NCBI RefSeq assembly: GCF_000243715.2
Contig: NZ_AHMO02000002.1
Span: 1-33,311, forward strand
DNA: 33,311 nt
Direction: 5' to 3'
From: Leptospira broomii serovar Hurstbridge str. 5399
GTDB taxonomy: Bacteria; Spirochaetota; Leptospiria; Leptospirales; Leptospiraceae
Part shown: piece by piece, positions 1 through 9,868 of the stretch
How the letters are laid out: the number at the start of each line of letters is the position of its first letter
Numbering within the stretch: the stretch's first letter is position 1
Translations under genes and position numbers: made by a program
The notes under the pieces: generated by a model
What the model was told of the DNA's origin: nothing
Database searches by the model: none
The model's input: only the letters and a program-made list of their open reading frames with translations

Positions 1-2471
1 CTTCTTGTTGACCGGTTATGATATTCGCGTTTTGGTGAGGGGTATAACTGATATAACCAGATATCGGGAGTTCCTTCGCCATCGTAACCGCACTAATGAC
101 TCCATTCGCAAATCCGGCTACCGCTCCGTTCGTGCCTCCAACTCTACTTCCTACATAGGTTTGGGTCGCTATGTTTGCCCCGACTGCGGTTAACATCATC
201 GCACCGTCTGCCGTTACTGCTGCTCCAGTTGTCGTCAAGGCCGTTGCAGCCTCTAATAATGGTGCTCCGGCTCCTCCCGAGAGTCCCGTGATTACCGCCG
301 CGGATACGATCGCCACTCCTTGAGCAACATCTTCCAGTCTCTGGTTCGCTGCATTCCTCCTAGCGGTTTGTTGGTTTTCGTATTGTTCTAGTAATTGTCC
401 GATCGCGTGTGGATCTGCTCCTCCAAAGTTGGGAGATAGCATCTGGCCGATCGCATCAAACACCTTATCTCTCGTAGCCTGCTTGATTTGCTGGCTTAAG
501 CTTGCATTCCCGGTATTTGACTCTCCCTTCGCTTTCGAGAGGTCGATCGTATGTTGGAAGTCCGATGATTGTTTGTATATACTCTTATTATCGCTTGCTG
601 AGATCACGCCTAAGTCGTGGCCTATGTCTCCGAGCGTCTTCATCACTCCACCCGCAAACTTAGCAACCGTACTCTCGAGTCCACCGTGTAATAGCTGTTG
701 GTCGGCTTCGATTAAGCCTCCGGTGGCAAAGTTTGCAGCATCTAGCAGTAGTTTATCCCGATTCAGTTCTTGCTTTCCCTGTTGTCTTTGTACAAACTGT
801 TCAGCCATCTTCGCATACTGATCGATTTGAGCCTGGGACCAGCCGTTTGCCCTGCCGTATTGCTGTACTACAAACCCAGCGCTACTCACCTGGTCTGCCT
901 TGTACTGGGTCACTGCATCCCTTATTGCCCTTTAGCTTGATATCATTAATCGCTATTCGCGTATCGTCGTTAAAGTCTTCTGCCTTAGATCCCGAGATTA
1001 CGTGTAATCCTGCAAGGCCAGTCGATATAGCATGCGTCATTGCTCCCATTCCCTCTGCAAGAGGTCCTTCTATCGACGCTGCCATCGTGTTCAGTTCATT
1101 TCCGATTCTTCCTAGTGACAATGCAGGTCCTGTCATCCCTAGTTCCTGCTTCGCCGATTTGTTTCTCATCGCATCCACTGCGTATTGCGAGAATTGTTGG
1201 ATCACCGTCGGATCCCAGCCGTTCATCTTCCCGAACTCTGTAACCGCTAGTCCGTAGGCCTGGAATTTATCGTTCTTATATTTCTGAATATCCGCTTCCT
1301 GTCCCGGATACGATACGTCCATGATCGCTTTTGAGATCCCACTCAGTCCTGGGACATTGCTTGTTATCTTTAGTTCGGCGCCCGCGACTAAGCTCATCCC
1401 TCCGGTAGCCAAGATATTCCCTACGTTCGTAAACGAATTGTTAATCGAATGTTGTGCGTTCTTAGCTGCTATCTTATCCTGCCACGCTCCTGCTAAAAAG
1501 GACGCAGCTTCAGGTGACAAATCGAATGTATTCGAGAGTGCTGTCGCGATCAAGCTCTGGGTCGCCGACTTGACCTGCCCTTTCACCCAATCTCCTGTAC
1601 TCACTCCGCCTAGTAATACGTTCTTCGCATAATCTTCTATTAAGGACGCAGTTTGCGCTTTATTCTGTGCGTCTGTTTGTGCGGTTGAGAGCATCATCGA
1701 GTCTTGTTTGTCTATATACCCTAACCCGCCTGTCATCTCTTGAGCCATTTTTTGCAAATTGGCCCCGCTCATATAGTCTTGTAGATTCGTAAAGGCCGAA
1801 CTCACCAGATTTCCCACCGACGATGAATCGAATATGTTTAACCCAGTGCCCGACTGCCCTGCACTAGGTCCAAGAATTCCCCCTTTCCGGGTCGAACCAC
1901 CGTTAGGGTCATCAACTCTCACTGTCGTATTCTGGGAATCCAGTGCCACGACTCCAGGTGCCGCAATCGTAAACTGTCTTGCCGTCGTATCGTATTTATA
2001 ATTGCTGGAGTCGCCCGCGTCCCCGCCGGTTAACGAGGATGTTCCCGTATGCATATTCTTCGTAAGTGTGATCGACCCATCCGAATTCGCTACCACGCTC
2101 GCGTATTCCTTCGTCGTATACGGTGAACAAGCCGCGTTCGCAAGTCCTTGTCCGCAAGTCGAGTTGATAAAACTCTGCAACGTGATCCCGTTTCCATTGG
2201 CATCTCGTTTCATATTTCCGTCTATATCCGCGATATACTGGTTTCCGTCTTTTCCGGCCTTCCCTGTATAGATCGTATCTCCATTCGCTTTTAGTAACTG
2301 ACTCAGTCCGCTATCCGTAAATGTTAACTGACTCGATAGATTCGCTACCATCCCGTCTATATAGCTCATTCTACTATTCAACAACGCTGTATTCGCTGCG
2401 CTTAACAAGGACACGTTCTCCGCTGCGTTGATTCCGTTTTTCTTGGCCGCGCCCCTCAACCTACTTTTCAT
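1..2471 (-). pseudogene. Headless, frameshifted copy of the giant-toxin core; runs off the left edge
   Basis: Positions 1-2435 repeat 5175-7602 almost base for base, so this is a second copy of the core of the adjacent giant protein (its residues about 647-1455). The N-terminal domain and signal peptide are absent. Homology starts abruptly at GINAAENVSLL and is preceded by a short unrelated start, MKSRLRGAAKKN, whose ATG is at 2469-2471; an upstream ATG at 2531 lies inside a hairpin and is a poor choice. A C run at 919-921 has one C more than the intact copy at 6090, so the frame breaks after GNKG and ends at 882. The rest (1-881) continues in another frame and leaves the window. Divergence is patchy: for example TNVGNILATGG here against GSLQNIVATGG in the intact gene, which suggests gene conversion. 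I read it as a silent or decaying cassette; whether it carries another C-terminal domain lies outside the window. Confidence 0.85.
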
Positions 2472-2600
2472 TACAATACCTTCAGCCTCTCTCTTCGGGT
2501 CAGGCTCTCCGCTTCGGTCAAAAAATCGCATCCGCGATTTTTGAGACCCCGCGTCGATCCTTCGCGGGGTGTGAGCGGAGATTTTGTCTGTAAGCTGCGA
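2472..2600 (-). repeat. Hairpin-rich leader in front of the headless core copy
   Basis: This block joins the immunity gene to the duplicated core. On the minus strand it carries two perfect stem-loops and then a purine-rich stretch containing CGAAGCGGAGAGCCTGACCC just before the ATG. The leaders at 30354-30513 and 33138-33298 have a similar layout, with CGAAGCCCGGAGCAGCGTGA followed by CCCGGAACGAAG before their ATGs. The shared layout (GC-rich hairpins, a TGACCCG motif, then ATGAAR) suggests related cassette leaders rather than chance, but the sequence similarity to the other two is weak. Confidence 0.4.
2520..2569 (-). terminator. Double hairpin, likely terminator of the toxin-immunity operon
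   Basis: On the minus strand the first stem is CCCCGCG/CGCGGGG (2547-2553 with 2563-2569, 9-nt loop). The second is AAAAATCGC-GGAT-GCGATTTTT (2521-2529 with 2534-2542), ending in a T run. The second has the form of an intrinsic terminator and, being A/T symmetric, could work in both directions. It lies about 130-150 bp after the stop of the immunity gene. Confidence 0.5.
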
Positions 2601-2672
2601 GGTCGCATTTTAGTTTTTAAAGTTTCTCCTTTTCGTAATTTAAAGTACACATTATGCTAAAACGATGTTGGC

Positions 2673-3260
2673 CTATTGATTAATACCCCGGGAAGGAACT
2701 TTAATCTTAATTTCGTAATCTTCATATAATTTATTGAGCCGACGTGATAAAATTAACCAATTGGTATTTTCCCCACTACTTTCTTCACCAATTCTAATGT
2801 TCAATATGTCTCCCTCAGATATATAACACTCAATTTTGTCTGTGTCGAAGTCTCTTGGATCACCAAAGCTTCCTAAATGTAAATTCCGAACTTTGATATT
2901 TTTATCATAAGAAATAGAAGCCTGATATACTAGGGTCTCTTTATTCTTAGAAGAAAATTCATTCCAAAGTTGTATATTAATTTGTCCATTTGAATTAATT
3001 TTAAATTTTATTTGGATAGATGCATCATCAAAAAACCATTCACCCTGGATTTCCTCCATGAAATACCCATCTTTTACTCTTTCGGCAAATCGGAAACAAT
3101 AATGATCGGAGCCAGGCTGTATGCAATTAGATGTATATATTTTAGGGTATCTTTTTTTTGCTTCCTGACAGCTAGAATATTTCGCCTGACTTTCAGTTGG
3201 TTTACAGACTACAGCAAAAACAAATACCGAAATGCATATGAAATAATATTTAATTTCCAT
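2673..3260 (-). CDS. Small secreted protein, candidate immunity protein for the upstream toxin
   Basis: A 195-residue protein of no family I recognise. It has a hydrophobic N-terminus (ISVFVFAVVC) and a likely signal peptidase I site after TESQA at residue 26. The Cys at 19 is preceded by Val, so a lipobox is unlikely. The mature part has cysteines near 31, 46 and 55, a WFFDD stretch, and mostly beta-strand-like alternation. Its ATG overlaps the 3' end of the giant gene by 11 bp, with only a weak ribosome-binding site, which points to translational coupling. It is clearly more AT-rich than the toxin core. Position, coupling, size and export to the periplasm fit an immunity protein against a peptidoglycan-cleaving C-terminal domain. 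That role is inferred, not shown by homology. Confidence 0.6.
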   Translation of the reverse strand: MEIKYYFICISVFVFAVVCKPTESQAKYSSCQEAKKRYPKIYTSNCIQPGSDHYCFRFAERVKDGYFMEEIQGEWFFDDASIQIKFKINSNGQINIQLWNEFSSKNKETLVYQASISYDKNIKVRNLHLGSFGDPRDFDTDKIECYISEGDILNIRIGEESSGENTNWLILSRRLNKLYEDYEIKIKVPSRGINQ

Positions 3261-6200
3261 TCGAAGAACTACCGTTGTCGGGATATAAGCTCGGATTATA
3301 ATTTGGATTAATGTTCAAAAAAGTTGTTTTGCTATCCCAGTAACGACCTTTATTCTTAGTTACCGTTGAAAAGCGTACTCCTTTTTGACCATCCTTACCT
3401 AACCCAGACGTGCTTTCTGCTACTTCTAACTTATTCCCATTAACTGAAGTGACCACATAAGTATGATCAGCATACCATTTCCCATCTGAATGCTTTTCCA
3501 TCATAATTCCAATTGAGCCTACTTGCGGCTGATTACCTTCCGTAGGAACAAACGCATCAGATCTAAATAATGCATTCGTTACGCCATTGAAACTAGGACC
3601 ATTCAATATCATTGCAAGATCCGCAGCATTTCTTTTAGCTTTATCAAATGGACGCATGCTATCGGCATAATTGAATTGGTAAGGTTGCCCTGGACCAAGT
3701 TCATGGCTTATTCCTGAAGCAAATATTACGGTATTTACAAATTCAATACAGTCTAATTTGGTTCCCAAATTGGCTGCACCTTTTGGAGTTATAGGATTAT
3801 TCCAATCATTCGCTCCGTAGCCCATGCTATCTAAAGCGGCCGCAAGCTTAGCAGCTACCTTTCCTATATATTGATTTAGCGCTTCGGGAGAAGCAAACGT
3901 CATTTTTTGTGAAGTTGCCCGTAATTCTGATACAATCCGAGATCTAAACTTTTCAATCGATTCTCCTGGCTGCTGTTGCATATTTACCCCCTTGGCGAGC
4001 AAATCATCAACAACCCCACCTGAAGTCATGTCGTAAGTCGCAATAGAGATAGCGTTCTCCCTCGCATTTGGCTTAGGACTTAATAGATCTAAATGATATT
4101 TTAATTCATCTAAACTTCTCGGTCTATCATTAGAGGTATTTCCTGCTAATAAATCACCATTTTCTGAGATATACTCCATTTGCTTCAAGAGACTAAATCG
4201 TTCTAGTTCATTTTCACTCATCCCTTGATATCCAACTTCGTTTTGTTTAATTCGAAGTGCATCCAATTCGGATTGATATTCAGGATCTAATCCCGATGAC
4301 GTTGATTCATTCGATAAGAATTCAGTTCCGTTCTCATCCTTTTTCGTCAGCACATAACCTAAATCCAGAATATTCTTACCTGCCTGCTCATCCGAGTTCT
4401 GTGGCCAAGAGGACCGGTCGTTTAACGGATTGTTAACCGGAATGTCTGTGTTGTTCTTTTGGTTTAAATTGTTAATTGCATCTTGCAAACGTTGACCGAA
4501 GGCTCCTTCATTACCTGAATCAATCGCATTCTGTTTGATTTCGTTAAACGCTGCTACTATCTTCTCGTTGCCGTTAGGATCATTATGTAAATTCGCTATT
4601 TCTTCGGGAGTAAACTCTCCCATCTGGACTAGGATATCTCCATAGGACTTAGATAGGGCTGCTTCCCGATTCGCGGCATCTGCTACATTCTCTTGAACTA
4701 CCGATGTTAAGAAATCAGTACTAAAGCTACCGTTAATCCCTAACGGTCCAAACGAGTGGGTATCCGTGTTATAACCCACACTCACTGTGTTTGCACCTCT
4801 AAACTGATTACTAAGTGTAATGTCTCCAGTATTCGAGAAGTTTAAGAACGCTCCGCCAAGACTACTCCAACCCTTTTGTTCATTACTTAAGTTCGCACCT
4901 ACGTTTACTACACCAGTATCGCTCGCTGATACGTTCAGTCCTAAATTATTACTTCCTGATTTTGCAAAGGTAAAGCCACCGTTTCCAGTATAGCTTCCAT
5001 TACTAGCATTATAACTAACTCCCACGTATGATCCATTGGTACTCGGAAGGTTTACATTCACGTTTAGGTTTAATCCACTTCCTGGAGTAAATGAGAAGCC
5101 TCCATTCAGTCCATACTGAGTTCCTCCCACCTTCTGTATCGCTCCGGTTACTCCACCTCCCCAGCCACCGGCTACTTCTTGTTGACCGGTTATGATATTC
5201 GCGTTTTGGTGAGGGGTATAACTGATATAACCAGATATCGGGAGTTCCTTCGCCATCGTAACCGCACTAATGACTCCATTCGCAAATCCGGCTACCGCTC
5301 CGTTCGTGCCTCCAACTCTACTTCCTACATAGGTTTGGGTCGCTATGTTTGCCCCGACTGCGGTTAACATCATCGCACCGTCTGCCGTTACTGCTGCTCC
5401 GGTTGAGAGGGCAGTGGCCGCCTCTAATAATGGTGCTCCGGCTCCTCCCGAGAGTCCTGTGATTACCGCCGCGGATACAATCGCTACTCCTTGAGCAACA
5501 TCTTCCAGTCTCTGGTTCGCTGCATTCCTCCTAGCGGTTTGTTGGTTTTCGTATTGTTCTAGTAACTGTCCGATCGCGTGTGGATCTGCTCCTCCAAAGT
5601 TGGGAGATAGCATCTCACCGATCGCATCAAACACCTTGTCTCTCGTAGCCTGCTTGATTTGCTGGCTTAAGCTTGCATTCCCGGTATTTGACTCTCCCTT
5701 CGCTTTCGAGAGGTCGATCGTATGTTGGAAGTCCGATGATTGTTTGTATATACTCTTATTATCGCTTGCTGAGATCACGCCTAAGTCGTGGCCTATGTCT
5801 CCGAGCGTCTTCATCACTCCACCCGCAAACTTAGCAACCGTACTCTCGAGTCCACCGTGTAATAGCTGTTGGTCGGCTTCGATTAAGCCTCCGGTGGCAA
5901 AGTTTGCAGCATCTAGCAGTAGTTTATCCCGATTCAGTTCTTGCTTTCCCTGTTGTCTTTGTACAAACTGTTCAGCCATCTTCGCATACTGATCGATTTG
6001 AGCCTGGGACCAGCCGTTTGCCCTGCCGTATTGCTGTACTACAAACCCAGCGCTACTCACCTGGTCTGCCTTGTACTGAGTCACTGCATCCTTATTGCCC
6101 TTTAGCTTGATATCATTAATCGCTATTCGCGTATCGTCGTTAAAGTCTTCTGCCTTAGATCCCGAGATTACGTGTAATCCTGCAAGGCCAGTCGATATAG

Positions 6201-9200
6201 CATGCGTCATTGCTCCCATTCCCTCTGCAAGAGGTCCTTCTATCGACGCTGCCATCGTGTTCAGTTCATTTCCGATTCTTCCTAGTGACAATGCAGGTCC
6301 TGTCATCCCTAGTTCCTGCTTCGCAGATTTGTTTCTCATCGCATCCACTGCGTATTGCGAGAATTGTTGGATCACCGTCGGATCCCAGCCGTTCATCTTC
6401 CCGAACTCTGTAACTGCTAGTCCGTAGGCCTGGAATTTATCGTTCTTATATTTCTGAATATCCGCTTCTTGCCCCGGATACGATACATCCATGATCGCTT
6501 TTGAGATCCCACTGAGTCCTGGGATATTGCCCGCTATCTTTAGTGCGCCGCCCGCGATTAAACTCATTCCCCCCGTTGCGACTATGTTCTGCAAACTTCC
6601 AAACGAATTGTTAATCGAATGTTGTGCGTTCTTAGCTGCTATCTTATCCTGCCATGCGCCTGCTAAAAATGACGCAGCTTCCGGTGATAAATCGAATGTA
6701 TTCGAGAGTGCTGTCGCGATCAAGCTCTGGGTCGCCGACTTGACCTGTCCTTTGACCCAATCTCCTGTACTCACTCCGCCGAGTAACACGTTCTTCGCAT
6801 AATCTTCTATTAAGGACGCTGTCTGCGCTTTGTTCTGTGCGTCTGTTTGCGCGGTACTGAGCATCCGGGAGTCTTCTTTATCTATCGACCCTAACCCGCC
6901 TGTCATCTCTTGAGCCATTTTTTGCAAGTTGGCCCCGCTCATATAGTCTTGTAGATTCGTAAACGCGGAACTCACCAGATTTCCCACCGACGATGAATCG
7001 AATATGTTTAACCCAGAGCCAGACTGAACAACACTAGGTCCAAGAATTCCGCCTTTCCGGGTTGAACCGTTAGGGTCATCAACTCTCACTGTCGTATTCT
7101 GGGAATCCAGTGCCACGACTCCAGGTGCCGCAATCGTAAACTGTCTTTGTGTAGTATCGTATTTATAATTGCTGGAGTCCCCCGCGTCCCCGCCGGTTAA
7201 CGAGGATGTTCCCGTATGCATGTTCTTCGTAAGTGTGATCGACCCATCCGAATTCGCTACCACGCTCGCGTATTCCTTCGTCGTATACGATGCACACGCC
7301 GCGTTCGCAAGTCCTTGCCCGCAAGTCGAGTTGATAAAACTCTGCAACGTGATCCCGTTTCCATTGGCATCTCGTTTCATATTTCCGTCTATATCCGCGA
7401 TATACTGGTTTCCGTCTTTTCCGGCCTTCCCTGTATAGATCGTATCTCCATTCGCTTTTAGTAACTGACTCAGTCCGCTATCCGTAAATGTTAACTGACT
7501 CGATAGATTCGCTACCATCCCGTCTATATAGCTCATTCTACTATTCAACAACGCTGTATTCGCTGCGCTTAACAAGGACACGTTCTCCGCTGCGTTGATT
7601 CCTTGGGTCAAGGAGGTGGACACGCTCTGGAGGGCGGAGTTATCCGGAAGATTCGTATTTGAGTTAGGTAAGGAAAACGCTAAATTCTGAAACCTAGAAT
7701 TGATTTGGTCTAGTACGCTTCCCACTCCCGTATTGGAGGTGGCGGATGGTAAAGCCGTAAACAGATCGGCTGCATTCAGAGTACTCGCATCCGTCGATGC
7801 CTGTGCAAATTCTCCCGCAGCGTTCTTTTTCAGGTTATCCATATTGATATACCAAGAAGCCTCTTGGGACTGTAGAGCCTGCACTCCTGCGGTAAAATTG
7901 GCCTGAGCCGATGCGATGGTTTGTTGTTTTTGAGCTAAAAACGCATTGTACTGAGACTGATATTGATTAGCCTGGATCTCCCAATTCGAAATGGCAGGGA
8001 GTACATTATTGGTGATATTTGCTGAAAATGAATTGAGTTGGGCAACTAGAGAATTCCAATCAGTGGCATTCTTGGCCGCATTCGGATCGTAGGTGGTATA
8101 GGATAGAAGAATGTGTACATCATTTTCTGTCGAATTATGAGCAACTACCCCGCCGATTCCTCCCCAGCCAATCACATCGTTTTCAATATAATTAACGAAA
8201 TTTGTACCTTCTACGCTATATTTAGCATTTAGATTCGAGTACGGTAGAACAGTCCATCCTCCAAATAAACCAGGGATACCACATCCGAAAATATCATTGC
8301 AATATCCCCCATTATTATCAAACGCTTGCAGATCAGCAGTCTGAATTTGAAAGACCTGGACTCCCCCACTCAAACCTAAATTTAAACCAGTCCCGATTCC
8401 ACTGTTTAACCAGGAAATAAACTGTGATTGAGTAATACTTCCATCTAGATAAGATTGAAGTTCTTTTGATAAGCCAACATCATTGTATCCTACAGAGCCA
8501 GATTGCCACGACACTGTAGGAATACTAGCGAAACCATTTCCATAACTGACGGGAGTCGGCGGATAAGCCAGCGCCGAATAGGAGGCTGCATTGGTCGTCC
8601 CAATCGAACTCTCGGTTTGTAAAAATGCATTCAGATCGCTTACGATTGTAGTAAGCGGTTGATTTTGGGTAATATCGGTTTGGATTTGATTCAAAAACGT
8701 TTGTAGACTCTGGCCATCCACAGTAAGTGTCGTTTTAGTCGCAGGATCCGTCCAAAATAAATTTTCATTATTTAAGTAATTCTGAACATTCGAAACTAAT
8801 GATTGAACCTGGCCCACTATATTCTGTTTGTATTGATTGATCTGGGTCAGATTCGCCTGATAATTTGCGTCCGTCTGATTGATCTGGCTCAGCAACGCCT
8901 GATAATTGCTCGTCATATTTTGCAGACCGTACTCGTACTGAGCGAGTCCGTTCTGTAGATTCGTATTGTACGTTTGGTTCCACTGGGTTTGGATTTCCGA
9001 AATGGATTGAGTTCCTACCGGCTTCGACAGGTCTACATTCGATGCCAAAGCGGTATTCAATTGAGTCGTAAAACCCGCCTTATCCTGCTCGGTTTGCACA
9101 TAGTCCGCGCCGAAAATCGATTTCAAAAAAGAATCCTGCTGCGCGTATGCCTGGATATCTGCCGCAACCGTAAATGCGGTTAGAGCCTGGTCCTCCTGGG

Positions 9201-9540
9201 ATTTTAAGGCGTCCTGCAGATAGTTTTTATAATCCTGAACGCTATTAAAACTGTCCTGGGTCTGAACGGAATTAACGAATGCGGTGATCTCCTGATCCAG
9301 CGCCGCCTCGTATGTCGTTTTGTAATACTGCAATTCGTTCAGTACGTAATTATCATAATCGGCGACGTTCGAAAATCGGCTCGCGGCGGAGGAATAGATC
9401 GTCGCCATCTGATTGGGATCAAACTGGGGAGCATTCAGATTCGGAGGAGTGACAGCCTGCGGAAAAAGACGATCCGAATCCGTCAAAAGACCAAAGATTG
9501 CAATAGAAATAACAACGGTTCGTTTGAATTGCAAATTCAT
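3250..9540 (-). CDS. Giant secreted TIGR04388-like protein with C-terminal CHAP/NlpC-P60-like domain (candidate polymorphic toxin)
   Basis: 2096 residues, starting at the ATG 9538-9540, which follows a GAGGGG ribosome site and begins a signal peptide (MNLQFKRTVVISIAIFGLL); an upstream ATG at 9615 would bury that signal. Order: helical, Gln/Asn-rich N-terminal part (about 40-330, 530-640); conserved core (about 647-1455) with an EF-hand-like loop DIDGNMKRDANGNG near 713 and an internal repeat of about 126 residues (near 1029 and 1155, both with NGW and KQEL); Gly/Asn-rich beta-repeat zone (about 1480-1640); an NDRSSWP hinge (Trp near 1712); and a variable tail. The tail ends in a papain-fold hydrolase: Cys1931 in KLDCIEFVNTV, His2026 in YADHTYVVTSVNG, acidic residues in LEVAEST. 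This pattern matches CHAP and NlpC/P60 amidases that cut peptidoglycan. The core type is what I know as TIGR04388 in Leptospira. DNA past the hinge is AT-richer than the core, as in swapped toxin tips. Confidence 0.8.
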   Translation of the reverse strand: MNLQFKRTVVISIAIFGLLTDSDRLFPQAVTPPNLNAPQFDPNQMATIYSSAASRFSNVADYDNYVLNELQYYKTTYEAALDQEITAFVNSVQTQDSFNSVQDYKNYLQDALKSQEDQALTAFTVAADIQAYAQQDSFLKSIFGADYVQTEQDKAGFTTQLNTALASNVDLSKPVGTQSISEIQTQWNQTYNTNLQNGLAQYEYGLQNMTSNYQALLSQINQTDANYQANLTQINQYKQNIVGQVQSLVSNVQNYLNNENLFWTDPATKTTLTVDGQSLQTFLNQIQTDITQNQPLTTIVSDLNAFLQTESSIGTTNAASYSALAYPPTPVSYGNGFASIPTVSWQSGSVGYNDVGLSKELQSYLDGSITQSQFISWLNSGIGTGLNLGLSGGVQVFQIQTADLQAFDNNGGYCNDIFGCGIPGLFGGWTVLPYSNLNAKYSVEGTNFVNYIENDVIGWGGIGGVVAHNSTENDVHILLSYTTYDPNAAKNATDWNSLVAQLNSFSANITNNVLPAISNWEIQANQYQSQYNAFLAQKQQTIASAQANFTAGVQALQSQEASWYINMDNLKKNAAGEFAQASTDASTLNAADLFTALPSATSNTGVGSVLDQINSRFQNLAFSLPNSNTNLPDNSALQSVSTSLTQGINAAENVSLLSAANTALLNSRMSYIDGMVANLSSQLTFTDSGLSQLLKANGDTIYTGKAGKDGNQYIADIDGNMKRDANGNGITLQSFINSTCGQGLANAACASYTTKEYASVVANSDGSITLTKNMHTGTSSLTGGDAGDSSNYKYDTTQRQFTIAAPGVVALDSQNTTVRVDDPNGSTRKGGILGPSVVQSGSGLNIFDSSSVGNLVSSAFTNLQDYMSGANLQKMAQEMTGGLGSIDKEDSRMLSTAQTDAQNKAQTASLIEDYAKNVLLGGVSTGDWVKGQVKSATQSLIATALSNTFDLSPEAASFLAGAWQDKIAAKNAQHSINNSFGSLQNIVATGGMSLIAGGALKIAGNIPGLSGISKAIMDVSYPGQEADIQKYKNDKFQAYGLAVTEFGKMNGWDPTVIQQFSQYAVDAMRNKSAKQELGMTGPALSLGRIGNELNTMAASIEGPLAEGMGAMTHAISTGLAGLHVISGSKAEDFNDDTRIAINDIKLKGNKDAVTQYKADQVSSAGFVVQQYGRANGWSQAQIDQYAKMAEQFVQRQQGKQELNRDKLLLDAANFATGGLIEADQQLLHGGLESTVAKFAGGVMKTLGDIGHDLGVISASDNKSIYKQSSDFQHTIDLSKAKGESNTGNASLSQQIKQATRDKVFDAIGEMLSPNFGGADPHAIGQLLEQYENQQTARRNAANQRLEDVAQGVAIVSAAVITGLSGGAGAPLLEAATALSTGAAVTADGAMMLTAVGANIATQTYVGSRVGGTNGAVAGFANGVISAVTMAKELPISGYISYTPHQNANIITGQQEVAGGWGGGVTGAIQKVGGTQYGLNGGFSFTPGSGLNLNVNVNLPSTNGSYVGVSYNASNGSYTGNGGFTFAKSGSNNLGLNVSASDTGVVNVGANLSNEQKGWSSLGGAFLNFSNTGDITLSNQFRGANTVSVGYNTDTHSFGPLGINGSFSTDFLTSVVQENVADAANREAALSKSYGDILVQMGEFTPEEIANLHNDPNGNEKIVAAFNEIKQNAIDSGNEGAFGQRLQDAINNLNQKNNTDIPVNNPLNDRSSWPQNSDEQAGKNILDLGYVLTKKDENGTEFLSNESTSSGLDPEYQSELDALRIKQNEVGYQGMSENELERFSLLKQMEYISENGDLLAGNTSNDRPRSLDELKYHLDLLSPKPNARENAISIATYDMTSGGVVDDLLAKGVNMQQQPGESIEKFRSRIVSELRATSQKMTFASPEALNQYIGKVAAKLAAALDSMGYGANDWNNPITPKGAANLGTKLDCIEFVNTVIFASGISHELGPGQPYQFNYADSMRPFDKAKRNAADLAMILNGPSFNGVTNALFRSDAFVPTEGNQPQVGSIGIMMEKHSDGKWYADHTYVVTSVNGNKLEVAESTSGLGKDGQKGVRFSTVTKNKGRYWDSKTTFLNINPNYNPSLYPDNGSSSNGN
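5175..7602. repeat. 2.4-kb direct repeat, intact partner of 1-2435
   Basis: This part of the giant gene is repeated at 1-2435 in the same orientation. The offset falls from 5174 to 5167 through a 3-bp change near 230, the 1-bp frameshift near 920, and a Gly codon difference near 1900. The right boundary is sharp, after GCGTTGATTCC. The left boundary is hidden by the window edge. Such repeats allow recombination that would exchange the C-terminal part of the toxin or delete the intervening 2.7 kb, which includes the immunity gene. Confidence 0.95.
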
Positions 9541-9704
9541 AATAAAAACACCCCTCAAGGCACAAAGAAATGGGAAAAAAAGAACATTTTGACTTAAAAT
9601 TTTCGCCCGGAGCAAAAATCGTGAGTGTCTTTTAAATTACTTGGTGAAACCTATGGAAAAGAGAAAAACCATCAAGCAATTTTTATTAACCATGTTAAAA
9701 AAGA

Positions 9705-9733
9705 TTGACTTTCCACCCCCAGTAAAAATATTT
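9705..9733 (+). promoter_or_regulatory. Possible promoter of the small lipoprotein gene
   Basis: TTGACT (9705-9710), a 17-nt spacer and ATATTT (9728-9733) lie about 135 bp before the lipoprotein start. The -35 is good and the -10 is weak. The gap 9616-9799 separates two divergent genes and must hold both promoters. Confidence 0.35.
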
Positions 9734-9868
9734 CAACTCACCGCGCCTTAATTTTGTGTCTTTTGACGAAGGATTCGTTTCAAATCTGAAAAATTTTCCT
9801 TGAAAGAAGACAGAATTAAAATGGAGTGGGAAGCCGTTCCAAACTCTTTTTCAAAACAGGTACTTACA

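Noticed and set aside
429..1632. Plus-strand open frames over the toxin core, recurring at 5600-6802
   Set aside because: They are mirror frames of the conserved minus-strand coding sequence, duplicated along with it.
3250..9615. Start of the giant protein at 9615
   Set aside because: The ATG at 9540 has a GAGGGG ribosome site and begins the signal peptide directly; the upstream start adds 25 residues before it.
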